From: Pseudomonas sp. Irchel s3h14
GTDB lineage: Bacteria; Pseudomonadota; Gammaproteobacteria; Pseudomonadales; Pseudomonadaceae
Length of the DNA stretch: 64,000 nt
Reading direction: 5' to 3'
Assembly (NCBI RefSeq): GCF_900187425.1
Contig: NZ_FYDJ01000018.1
Coordinates: 40,072-104,071 of the forward strand
Program-made: the position numbers and the translations under genes
In this document: piece after piece, positions 25,969-35,079 of the stretch
Layout of the letters: every line of letters begins with the position of its first letter
How positions within the stretch are numbered: the stretch's first letter is position 1
Notes under the pieces: generated by a model
What the model was told of the DNA's origin: nothing
Database searches by the model: none
What the model saw: only the letters and a program-made list of their open reading frames with translations

Positions 25969-27258
25969 GTGAGCAAGTCTCTGCAAGCCATACGTGGCAT
26001 GAACGACATCCTGCCCGAGCAGACTCCCCTGTGGCGTCATTTCGAAGGCACCGTCTCGCGTTTGCTGGATAACTACGGTTACAAGCAGATCCGCATGCCG
26101 ATCGTCGAGTTCACCGAGCTGTTCAAGCGCTCCATCGGTGAAGTGACCGACATCGTCGAAAAAGAGATGTACACCTTCGACGACCGCAACGGCGACTCCC
26201 TGACCCTGCGCCCTGAAGGCACGGCGGCCTGTGTGCGTGCGGTGCTTGAGCATGGCATCACCGGCGGTGGACAGGTGCAGAAACTCTGGTACATCGGCCC
26301 GATGTTCCGCCACGAACGTCCGCAGAAAGGCCGTTATCGCCAGTTCCACCAGATCGGTTGCGAAGTCTTCAACCTTGACGGTCCGGACATCGATGCCGAG
26401 CTGATCGTGCTGACCTGGCGCCTGTGGGGCGAGCTGGGCATCCGTGATGCAGTCAAGCTCGAGCTCAACAGCCTGGGTACCGCCGAGTCCCGCGGTCGTT
26501 ATCGCGAAGCGCTGGTCGAGTTCCTTTCGGCCCGCCTGGACAAGCTGGACGAAGACAGCCAGCGCCGTCTGAAGACCAACCCTTTGCGGGTTCTGGATAC
26601 CAAGAACGCAGACACTCAAGCCGTGCTGGTCGACGCGCCGAAAATGGCCGACTACCTCGACGAAGAATCCCGCGTGCACTTCGAGGGCCTCAAGGCTCGC
26701 CTGGACGCCGCCGGCATTCCTTATGTGATCAACCCGAAGCTGGTTCGCGGGCTGGATTACTACAGCAAGACCGTTTTCGAATGGGTCACCGACAAGCTGG
26801 GCGCCCAAGGCACCGTGTGTGCCGGTGGTCGTTACGACGGTCTGGTGGAGCAGATGGGCGGCAAGCCGACCCCGGGCGTTGGTTTCGCCATGGGCATCGA
26901 GCGCCTGGTGCTGCTGCTTGAAACCCTGGAGCAGATCCCGGAAGAGATTTCCCGTCAGGTCGACGTCTACCTCTGCGCCTTCGGTGAAGCCGCCGAGTTG
27001 GCCGGTCTGGCCCTGAGTGAACGTGTTCGTGATCAATTGCCCAACCTGCGCCTGCAAGTGAATGCCGGCGCCGGCAGCTTCAAAAGCCAGTTCAAGAAAG
27101 CCGACAAGAGCGGTGCGTTGTACGCGCTGATCCTCGGTGACGACGAAATGGCCCAGCAAGTGGTAGGTTTCAAACCCCTGCGTGGCCAGGGCGAACAACA
27201 AAGCATTGCCTGGGATGCGCTTGCTGCACACCTGGCCACCTGCGTCGTGCAGGGTTGA
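25969..27258 (+). CDS. hisS: Histidyl-tRNA synthetase
   Basis: A 429-aa class II synthetase starting at GTG. Motif 1 is near residues 40-65, motif 2 is FRHERPQKGRYRQFHQ, the His-specific segment is GLDYYSKTVFEW, and motif 3 is GFAMGIERL. An anticodon-binding domain is at the C-terminus. Confidence 0.98.
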   Translation: MSKSLQAIRGMNDILPEQTPLWRHFEGTVSRLLDNYGYKQIRMPIVEFTELFKRSIGEVTDIVEKEMYTFDDRNGDSLTLRPEGTAACVRAVLEHGITGGGQVQKLWYIGPMFRHERPQKGRYRQFHQIGCEVFNLDGPDIDAELIVLTWRLWGELGIRDAVKLELNSLGTAESRGRYREALVEFLSARLDKLDEDSQRRLKTNPLRVLDTKNADTQAVLVDAPKMADYLDEESRVHFEGLKARLDAAGIPYVINPKLVRGLDYYSKTVFEWVTDKLGAQGTVCAGGRYDGLVEQMGGKPTPGVGFAMGIERLVLLLETLEQIPEEISRQVDVYLCAFGEAAELAGLALSERVRDQLPNLRLQVNAGAGSFKSQFKKADKSGALYALILGDDEMAQQVVGFKPLRGQGEQQSIAWDALAAHLATCVVQG

Positions 27259-27298
27259 AGCTGTCAAACAGCCGATTTAGCGATTAAGGAGTATTGGG

Positions 27299-27940
27299 GT
27301 GTCGAGTACCGAAGACGAACAGCTGTCGGATTTGAAGGACTGGTGGACACGCAACGGCAAGCCCCTGGTCACTGGCGGCCTGTTGGCGCTGGTCATCGTG
27401 TTCGGCTGGCAGGCCTTTCAAAAGTATCAGAGCAATCAGTCGCAAGGCGCCTCGATGCTCTATCAGCAACTGCTGGAAACCACGCTGACGCCAGACGGCA
27501 AGCCTGATGCCGCCCGTGTTGCGGACCTGGCCGGCAAGCTCAACAGCGAGTTCGGCGGTAGCGCTTACGCGCAGTACGGCAGCCTGTTCGTGGCAAAAGT
27601 TGCGGTCGACAGCGGCAAGCTGGATGACGCAGCCAGCGAGCTGAAAGCCATTGTTGCCAAACCGGCCAACCCGGCGCTGGGCGAAATTGCTCGTCAGCGC
27701 CTGGCGCAGGTGCTGGCCGCGCAGAACAAGGCCGATGAAGCCCTGAAACTGCTCGAAGGCGATGCCGATAAAGCATTCCTGGCCACTCGCGAAGAACTCA
27801 AAGGCGACCTGCTGGTGCAGTTGGGTCGTACCGACGAAGCGAACACGGCGTATCAAAAAGCCAAGGCGGCACTGTCGGATGAAGCGGCAGTGGGTGGCCT
27901 ACAAATCAAGCTGGACGATCTGGCCAAAGGGGATGCGTGA
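27299..27940 (+). CDS. YfgM family ancillary translocon protein
   Basis: A 213-aa protein with a GTG start. One membrane helix (about 20-40, PLVTGGLLALVIVFGWQAFQ) is followed by a periplasmic TPR domain, which fits the YfgM/DUF2133 family that links the Sec translocon to periplasmic chaperones. It lies between hisS and bamB, as in E. coli. Confidence 0.88.
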   Translation: MSSTEDEQLSDLKDWWTRNGKPLVTGGLLALVIVFGWQAFQKYQSNQSQGASMLYQQLLETTLTPDGKPDAARVADLAGKLNSEFGGSAYAQYGSLFVAKVAVDSGKLDDAASELKAIVAKPANPALGEIARQRLAQVLAAQNKADEALKLLEGDADKAFLATREELKGDLLVQLGRTDEANTAYQKAKAALSDEAAVGGLQIKLDDLAKGDA

Positions 27941-27941
27941 C

Positions 27942-29084
27942 GTGATTCGTTGGAAACATGCAGCATTGCTGGCTCTGGCCATATTGGCCGCGGGTTGCAG
28001 CAGCAACAGCAAAAAAGAACTGCCACCGGCCGAGTTGACCGACTTCAAAGAAGAAGTGGTTCTGCAAAAGCAGTGGAGTCGTTCGATCGGTGACGGTCAG
28101 GGCGATTCGTACAACATGCTGGTTCCGGCGATCGATGGCGATACCATCTATGCCGCCGACGTCACCGGTGTGGTGATGGCGATGGATCGCAGCAATGGCG
28201 ACGTCAAATGGAAGAAAGATCTTGAACTGCCTGTTTCCGGCGCCGTCGGTGTCAGTTACGGTCTGCTCCTGATCGGTACGATCAAGGGTGAAATCGTTGC
28301 CCTGGACGCCATCAACGGTGAAGAGAAATGGCGCGCTCGCGTGTCCAGTGAAGTCCTCGCACCGCCGGCCAACAACGGTGATGTCGTTGTAGTTCAGACT
28401 CAGGATGACCGTCTGATCGGTCTGGATGCCACTACCGGCAACCAGCGCTGGTTGTATGACAGCACTCCGGCGGTATTGACCCTGCGCGGCACCAGTGCGC
28501 CGATCGTCACCAACCGCCTCGCGGTGGCTGGCCTGTCGACCGGTAAAGTGGTCGCTCTCGATATTTCCAACGGCGTGCCGGTATGGGAACAACGTGTAGC
28601 AATTCCACAAGGTCGTTCGGAGCTGGAGCGCGTTGTCGATATCGACGGTGGCCTGCTGCTGTCCGGCGGTACGCTGTATGTCGCCAGCTATCAGGGTCGC
28701 GTTGCGGCACTGGATCTGGAAAGCGGTCGTCAGCTCTGGCAGCGTGATGCTTCCAGCTATGCCGGTGTCGCCCAGGGTTTTGGCAGCGTCTACGTGAGCC
28801 TGTCTTCGGGCACCGTTGAAGGCGTCGACGAACGTTCCACCACAGCCTTGTGGAGCAACGATTCGCTGGCCCGTCGTCAACTGTCGGCTCCAGAAGTGTT
28901 CTCCAGCTATGTTGCAGTCGGTGATATGGAAGGTTACCTGCATCTGCTGAGCCAGGTGGACGGTCGTTTCGTCGGCCGCGAGCGCATCGACAGCGACGGC
29001 CTGCGTGCCCGTCCGCTGGTGGTGGGTGACACGATTTATCTGTATGGCAACAGTGGCAAGCTGGAAGCCCTGACCATCAAGTAA
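27942..29084 (+). CDS. bamB: Outer-membrane assembly lipoprotein BamB
   Basis: A 380-aa lipoprotein of the BAM complex. It has a signal peptide with lipobox LAAGC, then an eight-bladed PQQ-type propeller (repeats such as GDVKWKKDLELP, GEEKWRARVSSEV, GRQLWQRDAS). GTG at 27942 is nine bases after AAAGGGG and is preferred; an ATG three codons upstream sits too close to that site. Confidence 0.95.
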   Translation: MIRWKHAALLALAILAAGCSSNSKKELPPAELTDFKEEVVLQKQWSRSIGDGQGDSYNMLVPAIDGDTIYAADVTGVVMAMDRSNGDVKWKKDLELPVSGAVGVSYGLLLIGTIKGEIVALDAINGEEKWRARVSSEVLAPPANNGDVVVVQTQDDRLIGLDATTGNQRWLYDSTPAVLTLRGTSAPIVTNRLAVAGLSTGKVVALDISNGVPVWEQRVAIPQGRSELERVVDIDGGLLLSGGTLYVASYQGRVAALDLESGRQLWQRDASSYAGVAQGFGSVYVSLSSGTVEGVDERSTTALWSNDSLARRQLSAPEVFSSYVAVGDMEGYLHLLSQVDGRFVGRERIDSDGLRARPLVVGDTIYLYGNSGKLEALTIK

Positions 29085-29168
29085 TGGTTTGACTATGCTT
29101 GGGGTTAACACCCCAGGCGGCCCCGCTATGCGGGGCTCGCAGCGCTTACAGGCGCTGCCCCGAGCACC

Positions 29169-29193
29169 AGCCGCTGCCTCGCAGCGGCTTTTG
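29169..29193 (+). terminator. Terminator between bamB and der
   Basis: AGCCGCTGC and GCAGCGGCT form a nine-base stem with a three-base loop, followed by a T-rich tract. Another GC hairpin (GCCCCGC/GCGGGGC, near 29120-29136) lies just upstream. Confidence 0.75.
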
Positions 29194-29224
29194 TATTTTC
29201 TGAAATAACGAAGTGGAGAGCCGC

Positions 29225-30694
29225 ATGGTTCCCGTAATCGCCCTGGTGGGCCGACCGAACGTCGGCAAGTCCACCTTGTTCAACCGCCTGACCAGGACTC
29301 GCGACGCCATCGTCGGCGACTTGTCCGGTCTGACCCGTGATCGCCAATACGGTGAGGCCAAGTGGCAAGGGCGTTCCTACATTCTGGTCGACACCGGCGG
29401 TATCTCCGGTGACGAGCACGGTATGGACGAAAAAATGGCCGAGCAGTCGCTGCTGGCCATTGAAGAAGCGGATGTCGTTCTGTTCCTGGTAGATGCCAAG
29501 GCCGGCTTCACCGCCGCCGACCAGATGATCGCCGAGCATTTGCGCAAACGTAACAAGCGTTCTTACGTGGTTGCCAACAAGGTCGACAACATCGACCCTG
29601 AAATGGCCCGCGCTGAATTCGCCCCGTTGGGCATGGGCCACGCGATCCCGATCGCCGGTGCTCATGGTCGTGGCATCACCCAGATGCTGGAAATCGCCCT
29701 CAGCGACTTCCCGAAAGACGATGACGAGCTGGAAGAAGGCGAGGAAGAGATCGTTGCCGAAGGCGAGGAAGCCAAGCGCATTCCTGGCCCTAGCGAAAAA
29801 GACGGGATCAAGATCGCGATCATCGGCCGCCCGAACGTCGGCAAGTCGACCCTGGTCAACCGCATGCTCGGTGAAGACCGGGTAATCGTCTATGACGAGC
29901 CCGGCACCACCCGCGACAGTATCTACATCCCGTTCGAGCGTAACGACGAGAAGTACACGCTGATCGACACCGCCGGTGTGCGCAAGCGCGGCAAGATCCA
30001 CGAAGAAGTTGAAAAATTCTCCGTGGTCAAAACCTTGCAGGCGATCAAAGACGCCAACGTGGTGATCTTTGTGATGGACGCCCGCGAAGGCGTGGTCGAT
30101 CACGATCTCAACCTGCTGGGCTTCGCCATTGAGTCGGGTCGTGCGCTGGTGATCGCGATCAACAAGTGGGACGGCATGACGCCGAGCGAGCGCGACTTCG
30201 TCAAGGTCGAGCTGCAACGTCGACTGTTCTTCGTTGACTACGCCGACATTCACTTCATCTCGGCCCTGCACGGCACGGGCGTGGGCAACCTCTACGCCTC
30301 CGTACAGAACTCGTTCAAGTCTGCGGTCACCCGCTGGCCAACCAACCGCCTGACCACGATTCTGGAAGATGCGGTCGGTGAGCACGCGCCACCGATGGTC
30401 AACAACCGCCGGATCAAGCTGCGTTACGCCCACTTGGGTGGTGCGAACCCGCCGATCATCGTGATTCACGGTAACCAGATCGAGAAGGTGCCGAAGTCTT
30501 ACGTTCGTTACCTGGAAAACACTTACCGTCGTGTCTTGAAGCTGGTCGGTACGCCGATCCGCATCGAGTTCAAGGGCGGCGAGAACCCGTACGAAGGCAA
30601 CAAGACCTCGCTGACCGATCGCCAGGTCAACAAGAAGCGTCGCATGATGTCGCACCACAAAAAGGCCGACAAGAAGCGCCGCGACAAGCGCTGA
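29225..30694 (+). CDS. der: Ribosome-assembly GTPase Der (EngA)
   Basis: A 489-aa protein with two tandem GTPase domains (GRPNVGKSTLFNRLT at about 8-22 and GRPNVGKSTLVNRML at about 200-214) and a C-terminal KH-like domain with a basic tail. It acts in 50S subunit maturation. ATG at 29225 follows GGAG; a GTG four codons upstream is in frame but lacks good spacing. Confidence 0.97.
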   Translation: MVPVIALVGRPNVGKSTLFNRLTRTRDAIVGDLSGLTRDRQYGEAKWQGRSYILVDTGGISGDEHGMDEKMAEQSLLAIEEADVVLFLVDAKAGFTAADQMIAEHLRKRNKRSYVVANKVDNIDPEMARAEFAPLGMGHAIPIAGAHGRGITQMLEIALSDFPKDDDELEEGEEEIVAEGEEAKRIPGPSEKDGIKIAIIGRPNVGKSTLVNRMLGEDRVIVYDEPGTTRDSIYIPFERNDEKYTLIDTAGVRKRGKIHEEVEKFSVVKTLQAIKDANVVIFVMDAREGVVDHDLNLLGFAIESGRALVIAINKWDGMTPSERDFVKVELQRRLFFVDYADIHFISALHGTGVGNLYASVQNSFKSAVTRWPTNRLTTILEDAVGEHAPPMVNNRRIKLRYAHLGGANPPIIVIHGNQIEKVPKSYVRYLENTYRRVLKLVGTPIRIEFKGGENPYEGNKTSLTDRQVNKKRRMMSHHKKADKKRRDKR

Positions 30695-30706
30695 TTCAGG
30701 TTTTGT

Positions 30707-30756
30707 GATCGTTCCCACGCTCTGCGTGGGAATGCAGCCTCGGACGCTCTGCGTCC
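30707..30756. repeat. Palindromic repeat, family C (GATCGTTCCCACGCTCTGCG)
   Basis: GATCGTTCCCACGCTCTGCG, then TGGGAATGC and a second hairpin GGACGC-TCT-GCGTCC. It is a one-sided copy of the longer element found at 55945-56046 and 61113-61223. Confidence 0.85.
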
Positions 30757-30773
30757 AAGTCGGTGAAGTAAAG

Positions 30774-30796
30774 AGGGCGCCAATGGCGCCCTTTTT
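30774..30796 (+). terminator. Terminator after der
   Basis: AGGGCGCC (30774-30781) and GGCGCCCT (30785-30792) with loop AAT, followed by TTTT. Confidence 0.88.
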
Positions 30797-30870
30797 CATG
30801 CCTGTCGTTTGGGCTATCCTCGGGCTTTCCCGTGCCGCCGTAGAGCCGGGTGTAGAGCAGGGAATCACCG

Positions 30871-32019
30871 ATGATCACCAGTAAGCTGCCGAATGTCGGC
30901 ATCACTATCTTCACTCAGATGTCTCAGCTTGCGGCGCAAACCGGGGCGCTGAACCTGTCCCAGGGTTTTCCCGATTTCGATGCGCCGCAGGCCCTGTGCG
31001 ATGCGGTCGGTCGGCATATCGCCAGTGGCCACAACCAGTATTCGCCGATGACTGGCCTTCCTGCATTGCGTCAGCAGATTGCGGCGAAGATCGCCCGCAG
31101 CTACGGCGTCAATGTGGATGCCGACCATGAAGTGACCGTCACGCCCGGTGCAACCCAGGCGATCTTTTGCGCTATTCAAGCGGTTATCCACAGCGGTGAC
31201 GAAGTGATCGTCTTCGATCCGGCCTACGACAGTTATGCACCGTCGGTTGAGCTGGCCGGTGGTCGCTGCGTTCATGTGCAGCTGGGCCTGAATGACTTCG
31301 CCATCGACTTCCAGAAACTCGGTGAAGCCATTACGCCGCGCACGCGGATGATCATCCTCAACACCCCGCACAACCCAAGCGGCGCGCTGATCAATCGTGC
31401 CGAACTGGATCAGCTGGCGGCTTTGATTCGAGACCGCGACATCTATGTCATCAGCGATGAGGTCTACGAACACCTGGTGTTCGATGGCGTGCCTCACGTC
31501 AGCGTGCTGAATCACCAAGAGCTGTATCAGCGTGCATTCGTAGTCAGCTCCTTCGGCAAGACCTATCACGTCACTGGCTGGAAAACCGGCTATGTGGTCG
31601 CACCGCCGGCCCTCACCGCCGAGCTGCGAAAGGTTCACCAGTACGTCAGTTTCTGCGGCGTAACACCGCTGCAATACGCCTTGGCCGACTTCATGGCCGA
31701 GCACCCGGAACACGTCGAAGAACTGCCGGCTTTCTATCAGGCCAAGCGCGATCTGTTCTGCGATCTGCTGGCGCCGTCACGCTTCAGTTTCACCCGAGTG
31801 GCCGGTACGTATTTCCAATTGGTCGATTACTCGCAGATCCGCCCGGACCTCAATGATGTCGAGATGGCGTTGTGGATGACCCGTGAACATGGCGTGGCGA
31901 GCATCCCGATCTCGGTGTTCTACCAGACCCCACCCGAAGGCCAGCGCCTGGTGCGCCTGTGCTTCGCCAAACGCGAGGAGACCCTGCGTGAAGCAGCGGC
32001 AAAACTATGCGTGATCTGA
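30871..32019 (+). CDS. Methionine/glutamine-type aminotransferase (YbdL-like)
   Basis: A 382-aa class I PLP aminotransferase. It has LSQGFPDFDAPQAL, NTPHNPSGALI, VISDEVYEHLVF and SSFGKTYHVTGWKTGY, where the Lys binds PLP. The closest family known to me is YbdL, which prefers methionine and its keto acid. The overlap by 13 bases with an omega-amidase gene fits a glutamine-transaminase/omega-amidase pair that reforms methionine from its keto acid and clears the ketoglutaramate produced. Substrate preference is inferred. Confidence 0.88.
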   Translation: MITSKLPNVGITIFTQMSQLAAQTGALNLSQGFPDFDAPQALCDAVGRHIASGHNQYSPMTGLPALRQQIAAKIARSYGVNVDADHEVTVTPGATQAIFCAIQAVIHSGDEVIVFDPAYDSYAPSVELAGGRCVHVQLGLNDFAIDFQKLGEAITPRTRMIILNTPHNPSGALINRAELDQLAALIRDRDIYVISDEVYEHLVFDGVPHVSVLNHQELYQRAFVVSSFGKTYHVTGWKTGYVVAPPALTAELRKVHQYVSFCGVTPLQYALADFMAEHPEHVEELPAFYQAKRDLFCDLLAPSRFSFTRVAGTYFQLVDYSQIRPDLNDVEMALWMTREHGVASIPISVFYQTPPEGQRLVRLCFAKREETLREAAAKLCVI

Positions 32020-32798
32020 GTGCGCTACCCAATCTGAACATCGCGCTGATCCAGACCACCCTGGCCTGGCACGATCGTCAGGCCAATCTGGAGCATTTCG
32101 AGCCGTTGCTGGAACAGGCTCGCGGGGCGGATCTGATCATCCTGCCGGAGATGTTTACCACCGGTTTTTCCATGGAATCGGAGACCCTCGCCGAGTCGGA
32201 AAATGGTCCGACCAGCAAATGGCTGCGGGTTCAGGCAGCGAAACTGGATGCGGTGATCACTGGTAGTGTGATCGTCCAAGCGGCTGACGGCAGCCATCGC
32301 AATCGCCTGTTGTGGGCGCGGCCGGACGGGGAGGTGTGGCACTACGACAAGCGCCATCTGTTCCGCATGGCCGGCGAGCACAACCACTTCACGCCGGGTG
32401 AGCGTCAGGTGCAGTTCGAACTCAAGGGCTGGCGAGTGCGTCCGCTGATTTGCTACGACCTGCGCTTCCCGGTCTGGAGCCGCGATGCTCAGGACACCGA
32501 TTTGCTGCTGTACACCGCCAACTGGCCGGGGGCACGGCGTCAGCACTGGAACCGCTTGCTGCCAGCGCGGGCGATTGAAAACCTCTGCTATGTGGCGGCG
32601 GTGAATCGCATTGGTACTGACGGCAAAGGTTTCGCGTATACCGGCGACAGTCAGGTCCTGGACTTCCAGGGTGAGACGTTACTCAGTGCGGGCGAAGCCG
32701 ATGGCGTGTTTCAGGTCGTTTTGAACGCTGCGGATCTTCAGGCTTATCGGACACGCTTTCCGGCGAATCTGGATGCCGATACGTTCGAGTTCACCTGA
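32007..32798 (+). CDS. Omega-amidase (YafV-like nitrilase family)
   Basis: A 263-aa nitrilase-superfamily hydrolase with the Glu-Lys-Cys triad: E in LPEMFTTGFSM (about residue 48), K in YDKRHLF and C in PLICYDLRFPVW. It lacks a membrane segment and should be cytosolic. The family hydrolyses alpha-ketoglutaramate and similar omega-amides. Overlap with the transaminase gene implies coupled translation and a shared pathway. Confidence 0.88.
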   Translation: MRDLSALPNLNIALIQTTLAWHDRQANLEHFEPLLEQARGADLIILPEMFTTGFSMESETLAESENGPTSKWLRVQAAKLDAVITGSVIVQAADGSHRNRLLWARPDGEVWHYDKRHLFRMAGEHNHFTPGERQVQFELKGWRVRPLICYDLRFPVWSRDAQDTDLLLYTANWPGARRQHWNRLLPARAIENLCYVAAVNRIGTDGKGFAYTGDSQVLDFQGETLLSAGEADGVFQVVLNAADLQAYRTRFPANLDADTFEFT

Positions 32799-32823
32799 TA
32801 TCGTCGCTGCCTGACAGGGCCTC

Positions 32824-32913
32824 TTCGCGAGCAAGCCCGCTCCCACTTTGACCGATGTGAACACAGACTTTGTGTACACCCCGATCAAATGTGGGAGCGG
32901 GCTTGCTCGCGAA
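32824..32913. repeat. REP palindrome pair, family A
   Basis: TTCGCGAGCAAGCCCGCTCC and GGAGCGGGCTTGCTCGCGAA face each other about 45 bases apart, in the convergent gap between the omega-amidase and leuA. Confidence 0.9.
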
Positions 32914-32951
32914 GGGGCCATAACAGACAACGCTTAAACATCAGGCAAACA

Positions 32952-32985
32952 AAAAGGCCCCGAGGTTTGCACCTCGGGGCCTTTT
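32952..32985. terminator. Bidirectional terminator between the omega-amidase and leuA
   Basis: AAAAGGCCCCGAGGT and ACCTCGGGGCCTTTT form a perfect 15-bp stem with loop TTGC. The A/T ends allow termination from both directions. Confidence 0.93.
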
Positions 32986-33001
32986 GCGTTGCAGCGAAGG
33001 C

Positions 33002-34681
33002 TTACGCCGCTTTCGCTTCCGGCTGGCTCAGCGAGCGGTTCAGCGCGCTGAACAGGGCCTTGAAGCTGGCGGTGGTGATGTTTTCATCGATCCCGACGCC
33101 GTGCACCGCACGTTCACCGTTCACACGCAGCTCGATGTAGGCCGCCGCCTTGGCATTGGTGCCCGAACCGATGGCGTGTTCGTTGTAGTCCATGATCTCA
33201 ACCGGAATCGGCAGACCGGCCACCAGCGCTTCCAGGGCACCGTTGCCTTTGCCACGCCAGTGCAGGTTGGTTTCACCCTGACCTTTGCCCGAGACTTCCA
33301 CTTCGACGGCGCTGTGACCGTTTTCTTCTTGCAGGCGATGGCTGACCAGCGCGTACGGGGTGTTGGCCTGCAAGTACTCGCTGTGCAGCAGCGCGTGGAT
33401 TTGCTGGGCTGTCATTTCAAGGCCCAGGCGATCGGTTTCACGCTGCACAACTTGGCTGAACTCGATCTGCATGCGACGCGGCAAGCTGATGCCGTATTCC
33501 TGTTCCAGCAGGTAAGCGATACCGCCCTTGCCCGACTGGCTGTTGACGCGGATCACCGCCTCGTAGCTGCGGCCGATATCGGCCGGGTCGATCGGCAAGT
33601 ACGGCACTTCCCACAGGGCGTCCGGTTTCTGCTGGGCGAAGCCCTTGCGGATGGCGTCCTGGTGGGAACCGGAGAACGCGGTGTGAACCAGGTCGCCGAC
33701 GTACGGGTGACGTGGGTGCACCTGGATCTGGTTGCATTCTTCGACGACTTTGCGCACGCCGTCGATGTCGGAGAAGTCCAGCTCAGGGTGAATGCCCTGG
33801 GTGTAGAGGTTCAACGCCACGGTCACCAGGTCGACGTTACCGGTACGTTCGCCGTTGCCGAACAGGCAGCCTTCGACACGGTCGGCGCCGGCCATCAGGC
33901 CCAGTTCGGTGGCCGCAACGCCAGTGCCACGGTCGTTGTGGGTGTGCAGGCTGATGATCACGCTGTCACGACGGTTGATGTGACGGCCGAACCATTCGAT
34001 CTGGTCGGCATAGATGTTCGGGGTCGCGCATTCGACAGTGGCTGGCAGGTTGAGAATCACCTTGTGCTCAGGCGTCGGGTTCCAGACTTCGATCACTGCG
34101 TCGCAGACTTCTTTGGCGAACTCGAGCTCAGTGGCGCTGAAGGTTTCTGGGGAGTATTCGAAGGTCCACTCGGTGTTTGGCTGCTGGGCGGCATATTTGA
34201 CGAACAGCTCGGCCGCGTTCACGGCGATGGCCTTGACCCCTTCCTTGTCCTGGTTGAAGACAATGCGGCGGAAGGAAGGAGAGGTGGCGTTGTACAGGTG
34301 AACGATGGCTTTCTTCGCGCCGCGCAGGGATTCGAAGGTGCGCTCGATCAAATCTTCACGGCCCTGGGTCAGCACCTGAATGGTGGTGTCGTCCGGGATG
34401 TGGTTGCCTTCGATCAGGGTACGCACGAAGTCGAAGTCGGTTTGCGAAGCCGCCGGGAACGACGCTTCGATTTCTTTCACTCCGACCGACACCAGGGTTT
34501 TCCAGAAACGCAGCTTCTTGACCGCGTCCATTGGCTCGATCAGCGACTGGTTACCATCACGAAGGTCGGAGCTGCACCAGATAGGCGCGGCGGTAATGGT
34601 CTTCGACGGCCAGGTGCGGTCCGGGATGTCGATGGTCGGGAACGCGCGGTATTTCGAAGACGGGTCTTTGAGCATGCTCAT
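33002..34681 (-). CDS. leuA: 2-isopropylmalate synthase
   Basis: A 559-aa enzyme that condenses acetyl-CoA and 2-ketoisovalerate, the first committed step to leucine. It has WCSSDLRDGNQSL in the catalytic barrel, HTHNDRGTG and GCLFGNGERTGNVDL, with the C-terminal allosteric LeuA dimer domain (SEVEVSGKG-like, AAAYIELRVNGERAVHGVG). AAGGA lies seven bases before the ATG. A short Leu-containing ORF upstream may be a leader peptide. The gene stands alone, away from leuBCD. Confidence 0.97.
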   Translation of the reverse strand: MSMLKDPSSKYRAFPTIDIPDRTWPSKTITAAPIWCSSDLRDGNQSLIEPMDAVKKLRFWKTLVSVGVKEIEASFPAASQTDFDFVRTLIEGNHIPDDTTIQVLTQGREDLIERTFESLRGAKKAIVHLYNATSPSFRRIVFNQDKEGVKAIAVNAAELFVKYAAQQPNTEWTFEYSPETFSATELEFAKEVCDAVIEVWNPTPEHKVILNLPATVECATPNIYADQIEWFGRHINRRDSVIISLHTHNDRGTGVAATELGLMAGADRVEGCLFGNGERTGNVDLVTVALNLYTQGIHPELDFSDIDGVRKVVEECNQIQVHPRHPYVGDLVHTAFSGSHQDAIRKGFAQQKPDALWEVPYLPIDPADIGRSYEAVIRVNSQSGKGGIAYLLEQEYGISLPRRMQIEFSQVVQRETDRLGLEMTAQQIHALLHSEYLQANTPYALVSHRLQEENGHSAVEVEVSGKGQGETNLHWRGKGNGALEALVAGLPIPVEIMDYNEHAIGSGTNAKAAAYIELRVNGERAVHGVGIDENITTASFKALFSALNRSLSQPEAKAA

Positions 34682-35079
34682 CGGGGAATCCTTATTGTGT
34701 GGGCCGAAAAAAGGCGGCCTGCCGGTGGATCAAATGTTCTGGGGATAAAGCGTAGGACGAGGCACCGCGATTCAGCCTGGCAGTCGTGCACTGACAAGGC
34801 ACAGGCTGCGGTGCTGGCGAAGCTGAATGAGGGTGTGAGAGGTTTTCATGCCTTCAACCCTAACCGCGAGGGTGAAGGATGGCAAGCGGTCGAAAAAAAT
34901 TGAGAGGAATCCTCGAAAAGTCGTGGTTATCGAGATTTTATTGCGGTGAACGGTGGTGATTGTTTTTATGTTTGCGCGAGGTTTGAGCGATGCGCAATTG
35001 AAGGCTTTCGGTGATGGGGCGTGTCAGCGCGGCTATTCTTAAAGCCTCACCAAGGACTACTGGCAGGCAGGAGTCGGCA
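34682..35079. other. leuA upstream region
   Basis: A 400-base divergent intergenic region. On the leuA strand it holds a candidate leader ORF (34772-34849), complementary 7-mers able to form a stem (GCACCGC/GCGGTGC, at 34762-34768 and 34808-34814), and a GCC-rich segment ending in six Ts just before the leuA ribosome-binding site. I see no clear near-consensus promoter. The right part should contain the promoter of the 35080 gene. Confidence 0.5.
34772..34849 (-). CDS. Candidate leuA leader peptide
   Basis: A 25-codon ORF (MKTSHTLIQLRQHRSLCLV then SARLPG) ends about 90 bases before leuA. It has five Leu codons (two of them the rarer CTT), one Ile and one Val. TTAGGG lies eight bases before the ATG. 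Its codons 11-14 region can pair with the seven bases just past its stop. These are the parts expected of an attenuator, but the Leu codons are not in a run and the terminator stem is weak, so the function is inferred. Confidence 0.45.
   Translation of the reverse strand: MKTSHTLIQLRQHRSLCLVSARLPG

Noticed and set aside
27762..27941. BamB starting about 60 residues further upstream inside yfgM.
   Set aside because: The lipoprotein signal with its lipobox begins at 27942; the extra residues are a frame over the yfgM coding sequence.
32984..34903. A 639-aa plus-strand frame opposite leuA, and similar long frames opposite hscA (18922-20691), hisS (25477-27267), der (29126-30868) and guaA (41118-42599).
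   Set aside because: They lie wholly antisense to genes with clear family motifs, have His/Arg/Gln-rich composition typical of reverse-strand frames in GC-rich DNA, and show no domain.
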